Shown here: positions 1-9,933 of the stretch, piece after piece
Position numbering within the stretch: the stretch's first letter is position 1
How the letters are laid out: each line of letters begins with the position of its first letter
The notes under the pieces: generated by a model
What the model saw: the letters and a program-made list of their open reading frames with translations, nothing else
What the model was told of the DNA's origin: nothing
Database searches by the model: none
Origin: Tilletia caries
Lineage: Eukaryota; Basidiomycota; Exobasidiomycetes; Tilletiales; Tilletiaceae
NCBI GenBank assembly: GCA_032718865.1
Contig: JALUTQ010000038.1
Coordinates: 248,001-312,000, forward strand
DNA length: 64,000 nt
Direction: 5' to 3'
Made by a program: the position numbers and the translations under genes

Positions 1-283
1 AAGTGGACGCGAGGTATGGAAGGTGCGTCCGGAAGTAGGGATGATGTCCGGAAGTTGGTTTGAAAGTGCGAACAACTTGCGGACGGGCGATAACTAGTGA
101 AGAGAAAAATCAAGATGAATTTGAAAGAGGGAGAGAACTAGGAGGAAGGAACATTCAAGCGCAAGAATTCCTTGTGGAGCTGGGTCTTGAGCGCCATGCG
201 GCGCATGAGCGGCTTATTGATGAGCTTGTTCCAGATTTGGATATCGTTTTTCGTGGCTTGCCTTGATGGAAAGAATTCCACCC

Positions 284-1555
284 TCAGGGTCGCTTTTTCT
301 TGGAAAAGTCGAAGGCCAAGTCAAGTTCCCATTTGGAGACGCGTTGGACCTCGGGGAGCATGTCGTGGTGAGCCAGGCCATAGGCCACCATAGCGAAGTT
401 GTAGAGGGCAATAACCGTGTGAAGAGCCCCGGTGGGAAGGTATTCCACAGTGCCGTGGTCGCACAGGGTAATTTTGATGTCTTGAAGAAGCTGGTATAAG
501 GCGAAACGTCGCCAGTCGCCGGAGCCCCAGTGGAAGGACTTCAAAAGCTGGAGATTGGTGGTGGAGAGAGGCCACTGGAGGAGGATCTTGCGGCCGAAAA
601 GGGTGGTTACGATGGTGGCTTCGTAGACGCTGTCGATGTGAATGTCAGTAATATGTCCACGCGGCGTGTAGGCGCTGCTGTATTCGGGGGTATTGGTCTT
701 GGGCAGGCCGAAGGGTTTGACCGAGTCCGGAATTCGGAGCTTTCAGTCGAGAAGGCCATCAATGGAAGCTTGAATGTCAAGCATCGCACAAAGCTTGTCG
801 GGATTGAAGGTTTCCGAATGATTGTTGCCCATTTCTTCGAGAGCGGCGAAAATATGACCCTTTGTGAGAGAGAGGTTGAGGGAAGTCGCACCCGTGGCGA
901 TGATGGGTCCACAAGGGGCTACCTCGTTGAACTTGGACAGCTTGGTGCTGATGACGTCGTTGTTCATATGAGCCTTGGTGGGGTTGACTTGGAAAGTGTG
1001 TGTGCTGGATGGGACCACGTGGCTCCACTATCTTATCTCCTTTCCTTATCTTCCTTTCCCTTTCCCTCTCACGCATACCGCATAGCAACATCACCTCCAC
1101 TTCTCTCCACTTTTCCCACGTCACACTTTTTCCCTCGCTCTCATCGTTACCCTTCTCGAGCTCATCATTGTACTTAGTTCTCTCCCTTGTCATATATTCA
1201 CTCTTCAATTCTGCTACTTGCACACATTACTGCTTTACAGGCTCCCTCTGCTGGCTCCCTACAAAGGCTCGCCAGTATAGTGTGAGAGATGTCGGTGGTG
1301 ATGCCCGAACGGATGGGAACGCGTTTGGCTGCAAAGTAATGCAGCAGAGCCGCGCCTTGTGGGAGCTGGGGATGGTTGGCAGGGAGATTATTCCAGCGGG
1401 AGGCGATGGTTCGCCAGAATTGGTGGTTCTGGTCTTTGCGCTGTCCCTGGCGGGACGCCAAAGGAAGGATTTCGGCGGGATCTTCAAGCTTGAGGACTTG
1501 GGGAAGCGAACGTTGCAGCTCTTGGAGATGTGAGTGATGAGTGCGATTGGGCCTG
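284..1555 (-). pseudogene. JmjC-domain-like gene, broken
   Basis: One minus-strand frame reads from about 1555 to 284, interrupted by a solo LTR (1001-1279) and by one in-frame TGA at 743-745. The C-terminal part has the hallmarks of a JmjC/cupin iron-binding fold: ITDIHID (an H-x-D pair) followed by GRKILLQWP, then about 55 residues later PTGALHTV, which fits the distal iron-binding histidine. JmjC proteins are Fe(II)/2-oxoglutarate oxygenases, often histone demethylases; this assignment rests on motifs only. Upstream of the LTR the same protein continues (SRQGQRKDQNHQFWRTIASR region). Removing the LTR and one TSD copy puts the two parts in the same frame (…TTDISHT then FQVNPTK…). The N-terminal start is unclear because a TGA lies just upstream of 1555, possibly inside an intron ending TATACAG. 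It is probably non-functional. Confidence 0.6.
1001..1279 (+). repeat. Solo LTR, copy 1 (279 bp)
   Basis: The LTR starts TGTGCTGGATGG and ends CCAGTATA, and is flanked by a perfect 5-bp duplication GTGTG (996-1000 and 1280-1284). It shares blocks CTATCTTATCT, TACTTAGTTCTC and CATATATTCACTC with three other copies in the window (about 3058, 20836 and 22267). The TG start, 5-bp TSD and lack of internal coding sequence fit a solo LTR left by recombination. It sits inside the JmjC-like gene. Confidence 0.85.
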
Positions 1556-1559
1556 TATA

Positions 1560-2440
1560 GATGTCAGATGATGGTGGTTGTGTGAAAGAGGTCAGCCGAC
1601 GGAGTCGAGGTGGGAGGAATGTTTGTAAGTCTGTTTGGAGGTGGAATTCTGTCGTGAAGTGCGTCCGGAAGTGTGTCCGGAGTTGATGTCTGGAAGTGTA
1701 GGTGTGTGCTGAAAGTGTTGTGGAAATGAGGATGTGATCGTAGGAGTGATGGTCGGGCAGAAGATTGGCTGAAGAATTTCGGAAAATATGAAACAAAACA
1801 GGTCAGACCGAGAATAAGACATGGAACAGCGCCCAAAACCGGGGACAGAAGAAGAGAGACTCGCCTCGGGAGCTCCATGAGGAGAGAGAGCGACGAGAAC
1901 CGGAGAGCGATGATGAGTGATGACCGGATAGCAAGTTGTTTTCCAAAAGATGCGACGACTTAATATCAGGTAAGGAAGGTATGAGAGATGAGGTGGCGGA
2001 GGAGTCTGCAGCCGTGCACCAAATCTGACACCCTGGACCGTGCAAAGTTGGAGACCCTGGAATGTTGTCAAAGTCTCTGACCGTCAGCGACAACTTCCAA
2101 GCAAGGAGAGTCCAAGACACCAAATTCACCACATCCAATATGGTCGACCTCACCGCCAAAGAGCGAAAGAGGAACTCTCACTAACATATGCTACGACAAG
2201 AGGTTTGAGACAAGATGGGCTGATGGATGGACGTTCACGTTGCGACCTGGAGACTCCAGCGATGGGCGGAGTATATGGAGAAAGTGTGGGAAGAGGAGTG
2301 GGAAGAGTATCGGCATATACCGGGCCGTCTCCCGCCTAACCTGTCATTCGATGCCGAGGCCAGAATGCAAGCCGTTCGCATGTGCTGCATCCTTATGACA
2401 GGCAGCCATCCTTGCGGGTGGGCAGCTAATCCCCCGTGCT
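1560..2440. other. Repeat-rich gap, no supported gene
   Basis: Short ORFs occur on both strands but none has a recognisable motif or splice structure. The stretch around 1640-1720 repeats the words GTCCGGAAGT and TCCGGA, also seen at 25-60, which suggests an eroded subterminal repeat array. Confidence 0.4.
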
Positions 2441-2460
2441 ACCGCCCAATAAAATCAACA

Positions 2461-2643
2461 AAAATTACGCGGAGCGCGGAGCTGGCATTACGAATTTCAT
2501 AAAATTCCGTCGGAGCACGGAGCTCTTTTTCTCCCGCTTTCTAGTATTTGACGGAGGCGGAGCTTGCTCTGGAAAATGTAAATTCCAGCGGAATTTCGAG
2601 ACGCGGAGGCGGAGCTCTCCGCTTAACTCCGTGGACAACCTTA
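2461..2643. repeat. CGGAG-word element, truncated (family CGGAG-2)
   Basis: Dense in GCGGAGCGCGGAGCT-type words and ending at 2643 in GGACAACCTTA, the terminus shared with the copies at 2711 and 6149. The left end is missing. There is no coding potential. Confidence 0.6.
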
Positions 2644-2710
2644 GTCCTTGAAAGTGACTGCGACCGTAACTTTTACAGTTCCCGCAGTTCTCACTTCTCA
2701 GTTCTCACGG

Positions 2711-3055
2711 TAAGGTTGTCCTCGGAGTAACGCGGAGGGCTCCGCCTCCGCACTTCCAAATTTCGCCGGAATTTTGACTTTTTGAGGCGAGCTCCGCCTC
2801 CGCAGACTCAGACAGAGCTGAAAAAACCAGCTCCGCGTTGCGACCGAATTTTGCAAAAGTTGAAATCCCAGCTCCGCGCTCCGCGTTTTTCCTGTCCGTT
2901 TTCATAATGCTCCTCCGTGCTCCGTGTATGACTGTATGCGGAGCTCGGAATTCCGTCGGAGCGCAGTGGTGGCAAAGTTACTCTCAGAATGACTCTGAAA
3001 CAATTAGAGCTATACATTCACCGTTCGACATTGTTGCGGTATTGACTCCAGTCGC
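2711..3055 (-). repeat. CGGAG-2 element arm, inverted relative to 5820-6149
   Basis: Begins TAAGGTTGTCC CGGAG-type at 2711. It is a near-identical reverse complement of about 5820-6149, including the non-repetitive core (CATAATGCTCCTCCGTGCTCC and CCGTTCGACATTGTTGCGG). It is dense in CTCCGC/GCGGAG words. The right part runs into a truncated LTR. Confidence 0.65.
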
Positions 3056-3057
3056 CC

Positions 3058-3195
3058 TCATCGTCACCCTTCTCAAGCGCATCCCTTATACTTAGTCCTC
3101 TCTCCTCGTCATATATTCACTCTTCATTCTCTGCAACTTGCACATTACTGCTCTACTGGCTCCCTCTACTGGCTCCCTTTACAGGCTCGCTAGTA
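3058..3195 (+). repeat. LTR copy 2, 5'-truncated
   Basis: Matches the 3' half of LTR copy 1 (ACTTAGTCCTC, CATATATTCACTC, GGCTCGCTAGTATAA) but lacks the TGTGCTGG start. It abuts the CGGAG-2 arm, so it was truncated by that insertion or by recombination. No TSD is visible. Confidence 0.65.
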
Positions 3196-3199
3196 TAAT

Positions 3200-3725
3200 T
3201 CAGGCTTTCGTAGCCTTTGCAGCGTCGCTATAATCTCGCTTTGTACTTGATGGAGAGGACCGAAATGACAGCCAGGATTCTTTTGCTAAAGGCGTATTCG
3301 TACTCGCTCCACATTGGCTTTCTTGACGTAGGTACGAGATTCTGATTCTTGAAACTTTGAGGTAGGGACGCCAGTCGTCAACCCGCTCAAGAGCGACGGG
3401 AAGTAACTTTCGATATCGGAAACCAGTTCGGGGAGCAGACTTTTTGCCCGAACGACCGTCCTCGGCGCATGTGTCGCCTTCGTTGTCGTCCTCGTTGTTG
3501 ACGCTTGATGTCATAATCTCAGAAGAACCTGACGAGATGCCTGTCTGTGTCGCCTTTTTGGTTGTGCATAGTGTCTGTGTCGCCTTCTCGGTCGTGCTCG
3601 GAGGATCCGTCTGTGATGCCTTCTCCAGAGGGATTTTTCTGCGGAGGGAGGGAGCTGCAGATCTTTCTTCTGGACTTCCGAAGCGGTGGGAGTCGGACTC
3701 AGAGATTGTGATCTTGGGCCGTAGT
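3200..3725. other. Gap with unassigned ORFs
   Basis: A minus-strand ORF (3200-3514, 104 codons) and an overlapping shorter one carry no recognised motif. There is no convincing splice pattern. Probably remnant sequence. Confidence 0.3.
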
Positions 3726-4047
3726 CAAGGCTCGGCGACTGTATAACTGTGCCCACTGTGACTGTAGGTAAGTTGACTTAACAAGTCATGCCTGTAACTG
3801 CACTGTAGGCGGCGGAGCCGCCAAAAAAATTAAGTTGACTGTAACTGTAGGGCCCGGGTACAGTCAACTGTACAGTTGTTTAAGTTGGAATTTTTTCGGG
3901 CCCCAAACTGTTCAAATTTGCTGTGACTATATAGCACTGTTTAAGTTGAAAAAAAAAACGGGCAGCCACTTTCAGCTTGAGAAAACACTTACAGCCACTG
4001 ACAGTCACGTACAGTTACTTACAGTTACTCACAGCTACTTAAGTCAA
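3726..4047 (+). mobile_element. hAT-like end with CTGTAACTG words, truncated
   Basis: Starts CAAGGCTCGGCGACTGTA, nearly the TIR of the complete hAT at 9768 (CAGGGCTCGGC). It then carries more than ten copies of ACTGTAA/ACAGTTAC-type words and AAGTTGACT motifs up to 4047. No matching right TIR or TSD was found, so it is a left end or a deletion derivative. The words resemble subterminal transposase-binding repeats of hAT elements (inference). Confidence 0.5.
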
Positions 4048-4112
4048 ATCTGATTTCCTTCTATGTGAACGGTGAGGGCGGACTGATTTCCTTGTATGTG
4101 AACGGTGAGGGC
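4048..4112. repeat. Two-copy tandem repeat of about 33 bp
   Basis: The unit CTGATTTCCTT.TATGTGAACGGTGAGGGCGG occurs twice head to tail with one mismatch. Confidence 0.8.
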
Positions 4113-4196
4113 GGAGATCAGGGATGCTGCTTGTGAAGAGAAATGGGGTCGGTGGTGTGTGCAAAGATAAATTAGATGAAGAGGTAAAAGGGCTGA

Positions 4197-5131
4197 ACGG
4201 CGAGGGTCCGCGAAGTCCGAGGATCTCTCGCCCATCAAGATCGCAAAGCTCCCGGATCTCACCGGCCTCCTCCTCGAGCTGAAGGAGGTCGACTCCGTCA
4301 TGCTCCGCATGCTCGATGGCCCCAGCTTTATCAACCTTCGCGTCCACAGCATCGTCAACATCGACGATTGGCATCCCTGCCCCCTCGGCCACTTCCCATC
4401 CCTCTTCGCAGTCACGATGTGGTTGCCTGGCCAGTCCGCCGCCCGCCTCGATGCACTTGGTATCCCGCGATCCAAGTACTACCACAACCTGAACGACACC
4501 CACAGCTACTATTTTCCACGAGGACTTTTTCAACGCCTACATCAAGCCATACGTCAGGTCCTCGCCGAGCACGATCGACGCCGAAAGCCCGAGCAGCTTC
4601 TTTCAGAGGGCGGCCGCACAGGCCAGGGAGGACGCCGCCGATAAGGCCGCCGAAGCTGCTGCCGCAGCTGCTGCCGACGCCGCAGATCTCGACAACGCAG
4701 TCGCTGCCGACGCTGAAGCCCTCACTGGTGACGCAAAAGCGGACGCTGCAGCTGATCCATCATCCACTGATGTATATGGTCTGGTTCAAAGCCTCACCCC
4801 TGACATCAATCCGACCCTCACCGCCCTGGCCGGTACCCCCTCAATTGACTCGGTCAGCAGCCCAGGTTCCCCGTCTTCCGTGCCTCTCGCCCTCCCCACT
4901 TCGCCTCCAGGCCGCCAGGGACGCTTCCTGTCCCCTGGCTCGCAATGTGACGGCAGCACACCGGAAAAAAGGCCCGCCACTATCTGTAGTACTATCCCCG
5001 CGGAGGAACGGTCGAGCAGCGCTTCCGGCAGCTCTACACGTCTCGGCCGTGTCCTTACGTCCTCCAGCAGCTCTAAAAAACGTCCTAGTCGTGGAACCGA
5101 TCTCGGAGGAAAGCGACCCCGACACCGCTGA
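4197..5131 (+). pseudogene. Frameshifted protein gene, unknown function
   Basis: A coding-like frame begins near 4197 (SPIKIAKLPDLTGLLLELKE… NIDDWHPCPLGHFPSL… KYYHNLNDTHSYYF) and shifts by one base at about 4512-4520 (the CTATTTTCCACG stretch). It continues as HEDFFNAYIKPYV…, then an Ala/Asp-rich segment (about 4610-4750), a Ser/Pro-rich tail, and a basic end KRPRHR with stop at 5129-5131. The mixed folded and disordered composition looks like a real protein with one indel. I recognise no family. The neighbours are all repeats, so it is probably a decayed gene or cargo. Confidence 0.45.
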
Positions 5132-5231
5132 GATTCTTCACTCAATATGCCACCCCCTTCTTCTGTGATCTGTTTCCTTCTTCCATCTTTCAATCCAAAA
5201 GGTCTCAATTCTCGTCTCCATCTGAAGTCTG

Positions 5232-5430
5232 AGTCCTCTAGGCCTCGAATCCTCTCGCATCCGTCCTTTCTGTATCCCTGTCATGTCCTTGATATTGCCG
5301 TCGCCGGTTGAAGCCAGGTCGCTTTCGCAAATCATCTCAAGTCTCTCAATGGAAAATCCCTCGAATCCTCTCGCATCCGTCCCTTTTGTCTCCCTGTGAT
5401 GTCCTTGGCGTTTCCCTCGCCGGTCGAAGT
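5232..5430. repeat. Direct duplication of an 80-bp block
   Basis: TCGAATCCTCTCGCATCCGT through GCCGGT.GAAG occurs at about 5235-5315 and again at 5352-5429. The second copy ends exactly where a CGGAG-2 element starts (TAAGATTGTCC), so the duplication may be linked to that insertion. Confidence 0.7.
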
Positions 5431-6149
5431 AAGATTGTCCCCGGAGTTGACGCGGAGCTGGGGTTTTGCGGACTCCGCACTCCTCCGACGGAGGCGGAGC
5501 GCGGAACTCACTTTCGAGAAATTTTTGGTCTTAAAAAGCACGGAGTCCGCCTGGAGACTCAGCCGGAATTTAAGCGGAGCGCGGAGTCCAATCCTGAGCC
5601 CACTGGCCGAAAGTGCGGAGCACGGAGTCGTCAAAATGATGTGACAATTGCGGCGGAATCTCCGCGGAATTCTGTCGGAGCTGTGAGGTCATGTGATAGT
5701 CAAAAATAGGGGTCGCGTAACCTCATTTTGGGTGCGCTCCGCCGGAATTCCGCAAAAAATCCGCGGAAATGCGCGAAATTCCGAGAATATAGGCATCGTC
5801 GAGACACGCTCAAGGGATAAGACAGGCATCATCATCCGTTGAGAGCTTCAAAATAGCACTGGAGTCAATACCGCAACAATGTCGAACGGTGAATTTATAG
5901 CTCTGATTGTATTAGAGTCATTCTGAGGGCAACTTAGACCACCACTGCGCTCCGACGGAATTCCGAGCTCCGCATACAGTCATACACGGAGCACGGAGGA
6001 GCATTATGAAAACGGACAGGAAAAACGCGGAGCGCGGAGCTGGGATTTCAACTTTTGTCAAATTCCGTCGGAACGCGGAGCTGGTTTTTTTCAGCTCTGT
6101 TTTAATCTGCGGAGGCGGAGCCCTCCGCGTTACTCCGGGGACAACCTTA
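5430..6149. mobile_element. CGGAG-2 element (about 720 bp)
   Basis: The left end TAAGATTGTCCCCGGAG (5430) and right end CTCCGGGGACAACCTTA (6149) are inverted repeats. The interior is dense in GCGGAGCGCGGAG words. The flanks (GTCGAAG and CTACCTAC) are not a TSD, so the two ends may come from two overlapping insertions. Non-coding. Confidence 0.6.
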
Positions 6150-6564
6150 CTACCTACACGCCCTATTCGTCGTCCGATTTATCTTCAATGCGGGTGTGAG
6201 CATTATGCTCGTTACCTCCTCCATAATTGTCCGATTCTTCCGCAGTGGAGACCTCCAGAGGGTCATCGACACTGCTCTGGATGCCGGCCTGGACCCCAAC
6301 TGGATTTTCGGCCGAATGACAACGCTGAATCTCCCAATGGAGACCTTAGAAACCTCGTACAGGTGGTCAGAACACCCAAATTTTCCAACATCTGACTCTG
6401 CAAATTGACGGAAAATCTTTTGGATTCTTATATATGCCTGCTATTCATTGCGGTCGGCATCGATACGACCCTGCTTTCGCACAGACGACATTCAACATTT
6501 CTTTTCTGGCCCGGCTCCGATTTCACCAGGCCGAGCGAATCCGACATCCACCACTAGCGAGAGG

Positions 6565-7011
6565 ATGAGCTCTCGAGCCCTAGAGCGTCTAAAGCAGGAA
6601 ACCATGTCGGCGACATTGGAACTGGAGATGCATTTGACTGCAAACAAGCGCAACTATCGACAAATTGCATCCTTCTTGAATCGTCGCAGACACGGGTCAT
6701 CGGATATGCCCGCCTGCATCGGAAAGCTGGACGAAGAAGAGCTCAGCAATCACATGTCCGCTGTCATACAGACCCGTAACTCGAAACATCCGCGGGCGGC
6801 TGGGAAAGCTTGGTCTAAGGAGCGCACGGAGCAAGTAGACGCGTTCCTATACTTTCTTCCGTGTCCTTCCCAAATAGTCCACAACGAAGAATGGCGACGG
6901 GACTGGCTTCTTTCCCGCAAGAAAGGGACGAACATCATACGGTCCGCAATCGCGCGCAGCAGCGCTCAAGCTACTTACAACATTCACACACACTCGTTCG
7001 AGCCTCTTTGA
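6565..7011 (+). CDS. Unknown 148-aa protein upstream of a DIRS fragment
   Basis: ATG-initiated frame reading MSSRALERLKQETMSA… with a helical, charged N-terminal half, a basic middle (KAWSKERTEQVDAF) and stop at 7009-7011. An upstream TTG-started extension to 6448 is open but less likely. It lies just before, and on the same strand as, a degenerate DIRS gag/RT region, so it may be the N-terminal part of that element's gag. No family recognised. Confidence 0.35.
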   Translation: MSSRALERLKQETMSATLELEMHLTANKRNYRQIASFLNRRRHGSSDMPACIGKLDEEELSNHMSAVIQTRNSKHPRAAGKAWSKERTEQVDAFLYFLPCPSQIVHNEEWRRDWLLSRKKGTNIIRSAIARSSAQATYNIHTHSFEPL

Positions 7012-7259
7012 GCTCATGATTCCTCAGTCGTCCGAGAGTGTGGCCTTTTTGCGTAGCATTCTGTAATCGATAAATGGATAGAAGCATCCCAATTCCCGCA
7101 ACTGTGCAATCGTTCGAATGGTCCAGGACTTGTGCGTGAGGTTGACGAGCTTCGCCAGCAATTGCCGCCCAAAAGATTGACCGAGAACCATCTTCGCCTG
7201 CAAAGCCGCGAACTCTTCGTCCGTCGGCTCGGCCTCATCGGCGACCCGTTCGCCACGCA

Positions 7260-8323
7260 AGAAGGATCGGGCCGCACCGAACAATCGGCCCTTTCAGCAC
7301 GGTCTCTCGGCACAGTCACATGCACTTGAGGCCTGCTTCGTCTGTGGCTCCCGCGTCCGACACAATATCGATGAGTGCAATTCCACTCCAGAAGGTCGCG
7401 ACGCTACCCACGCCAAGCGCGGGGCTAATCGTGTTCTTGTCCGAGCCTCGGATGGTACCACCAGAATCTTTCACCGCTAGAACATTCCTCACGGCTGCTA
7501 CCAAAAGAGCAGTTCCTGCAAGGCAGGCAAGCACGAGTGCTCGGTCTGCGGAGGAGGCAACCACGAATGCCAAGAGTGTCCTGTTGGAGACGACAAAGCC
7601 AAGTTTTCTCAGGGCTGAGGGCTTCGCGGCGGTGATTTCGGAACTAAACTTGCTGCACGCCTTCACGTTGGTGGTGGAGGACATTGTGAAGGGATTCGGG
7701 TTTGGCATTCCCCCGCTTCGGACGACTACAGTACAACTGAACCACGCCACTGCTGAAGAGGACTTCGCGGTCCTTCAAGAAATTGTGCTGAAGGAGATGG
7801 AGGTTGGGAGGGTAGTTGGGCCTTTCTCACAGGAGGAAGTCGAGTCCAAGGTTGGTCACTTCCAGACCTCGCCTCTGGGACTGGTGCCGATTGCCGAAAC
7901 CAGGAGGAAAGTGGAGAATGATCCAAGACTTCTCGGGGGAACGATGCGGTTGTCGCCATAACGGATTGATCGACTCAAATGACTTCGTCTGTGGGTGGGA
8001 TGGCTTTGTTGCTGTGATGGATGAGTTCAGTGTTTCGCAATGATTCGCATGCTCTTTGAGCCTCTGCTCCCCGCCTCCCTCGCTCCCCGCTTCGGCACTG
8101 ACACGTGTCTGCCGTTTGGACTCGCCTCCGCTACAGGCGTGTGGAGCATGGTGGCGGATAGGGACTGTGAGTCATTAGGTGGGTCAGTGGGTGGTCGACT
8201 TAGTTTTCGTCAAGCCACCGACCTCGGACTTTCAGCTCGAGGATATCTCTGACGCGACGGAGAGCCTGGGGTTTCCTTGGCATCCGGTCAAGTTTTCCGA
8301 GTTCGCGCCCAAGGTAACCTACA
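7260..8323 (+). pseudogene. DIRS-like retrotransposon gag-RT fragment
   Basis: The plus strand, read across several frameshifts, shows a zinc-finger gag tail (CFVCGSRVRHNIDEC, then CSVCGGGNHECQECP). It continues into a tyrosine-recombinase-type reverse transcriptase: VGPFSQEEVESKVGHFQTSP, GLVP…KPGGKWRMIQDFS, DSNDFVCGW, FGLASATGVWSMVADR, and EDISDATESLGFPWHP…KVTYI. These are the standard RT blocks of fungal DIRS elements. Stops and frame changes show decay. The reading stops exactly where a CGGAG-1 element begins (8324), which probably disrupted it. No recombinase domain is present here. Confidence 0.65.
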
Positions 8324-8600
8324 TAAGGATGAGCACGGAGTAAGCTCCAGAGCGGCTTTGCCGGAGCGCACCGGATTTCCGGGGCCGCACTCCGAGGGAG
8401 CCGGGAGCACGGAGTGAAAATCAGGAGGTTTCATGAACTTTGCTGGAGTACGGAGCTGGCGTTTGACTCATTTTCAATTTGCCCGAAGCACGGGGCTGAT
8501 CTCTGGGCAGTGGGCGTTGCGGAAAATTCCCCGGAGTACAGAATAAACCGAGAACCGGCCTGGCCTTTTGGAGTGCGGAGGTGTTCCCCAGACTCAAGGT
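8324..8600 (+). mobile_element. CGGAG-1 hAT-like element, right end missing
   Basis: Begins TAAGGATGAGCACGGAGTAA, the same end as the complete element at 19788. It carries the words GGAGTACGGAGC and GGGAGCACGGAGTG and the core GCGGCTTTGCCGGAGCG. The right terminus is not found; it breaks off near 8580-8600. Confidence 0.6.
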
Positions 8601-8757
8601 TGTGGCCATCTCCCAAATCCATTTACATACATTGTTAGAAATTAGAACAAAATTTGGGCGATTTCTTTCGGCCGAGAAGAATTTTCCCAATCCAAACCTC
8701 ACGCATTTCCAGAGGTCGGCGTGCGTTAGGTGGGTTATTTGGGGTCCCATACGGCCA

Positions 8758-8985
8758 GTGTCTGCATGGGTGTGGATGATCGGTGGGTGTGGATGTCATT
8801 GGTGATTAGTCATATCATCCGACCAATCGGATGTGGATGTGGTCATGGACGTGACGGACGGTGGACCTGCAAGAGTTGAGTTCCAGAATTTTGTGATGCG
8901 TAGAATCCTGTGATGTGTAGGATCCTTTGATTGCGTAGGATCCTGATCCTACAATTAGTAATTACGTAGGACCCTGATTCTGGGC
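8758..8985. repeat. Fragments: hAT-2-like end and GTAGGATCC array
   Basis: About 8762-8855 matches the left end of the hAT at 9934 (GCATGGGTGTGGATGA, ATCATCCGACCAATCGGATG). About 8885-8985 holds four variants of the palindromic word GTAGGATCCTAC. No TSD is visible. Confidence 0.5.
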
Positions 8986-9336
8986 GCGCACAATTATGGT
9001 TTCGGAAATCACGGAGTCGTCTGAAACCTGTCTCCAAAGTTTGACGACTCCGGCCGTAAAGAATCGCGCACTCGCTATATATAGAGGTCAATCATCCCTG
9101 ATCCCGCAGACCTCGACGCTGCGACTGAAAGATTTTGATTCGTTCAGGCAGGTTGGGTAGAAATTTCAGGCCATGCTGTTCTGACAGTTTTCGAGCACAA
9201 TATAAGACGAGCTGCGAGCATGAAGAAACGTTAATTTCCTTACGGCCGGAAGGCGTCCTGGGCCCTATAAACCCCAAAACTTTAAAGAGTTCGGGGAATG
9301 GCTGTAACTTCCTCAAAGGGTTTTGAGTTTTGACTA

Positions 9337-9661
9337 GGTTCTGTCTATTGGCCGACCCCGGTCGGTTTAGGTAGGTCAACCGACCCCAGCACTGGAGCAG
9401 TGAGAGCTCTAAAACCACAAAGACGTCCACTTTTCGCCTTTTTTAGCCAAAGAAAAAGGCTTCTCCCTTCATTACAACAGCAATTCTGCAATCTGCATCG
9501 ATTGACCTCAAATCTCGCATGAGTACGCGTACAGGCGTCCTTAACATCAATGCAAAATTTAAGCTCGTTTTATTAAGTACGTTACTGGGACAGTCAAAGT
9601 GGGTAGTTCAGAGGGGTCGGGTACGATGGTACCCGACCGGGGTCGGCCAATAGACACGACC
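9337..9661. mobile_element. MULE-A copy 1 (325 bp, GGTCGG words)
   Basis: The TIRs begin GGTTCTGTCTATTGGCCG and (reverse complement) GGTCGTGTCTATTGGCCG and run into GACCCCGGTCGG. The flanking 9-bp duplication TTTTGACTA/TTTTGATTA has one mismatch (9328-9336, 9662-9670). A 9-bp TSD is typical of Mutator-like elements. Non-autonomous, no ORF. Confidence 0.75.
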
Positions 9662-9933
9662 TTTTGATTATGGCTATCAACGGCGCGGGAAAAGTGGAGG
9701 TGGAAGAGACAGAAACGGGAAAAGATCGCGGAAGGACGGCATGTGAGCAGCAAATTGCTATCTTCATCAGGGCTCGGCTCCGACTATAGTCGCACGTTTT
9801 TTGGCATAGTCATAGTCGTAGTCGTAGGCGTTTTTTGAAAATCCGAAATAGTCATAGTCGTAAGTCTGACTATAGTGCCATAGTCGACTATAGTCGCAGG
9901 CTTTTGCGCAGCCAAATTTTGCACTATAGTGTG

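Noticed and set aside
2705..3017. ORFs in CGGAG arrays on both strands
   Set aside because: They arise from repetition of GCGGAG words and are mirrored in the other copies; no coding signal.
5430..6149. Complete hAT with TSD
   Set aside because: The inverted ends are good, but the flanks do not form a duplication; reported only as a CGGAG-2 element.
7024..7284. Open minus-strand frame of 86 codons that looks protein-like
   Set aside because: It lies opposite the expected DIRS gag region, has no motif, and starts without a supported context; kept out as a likely shadow.
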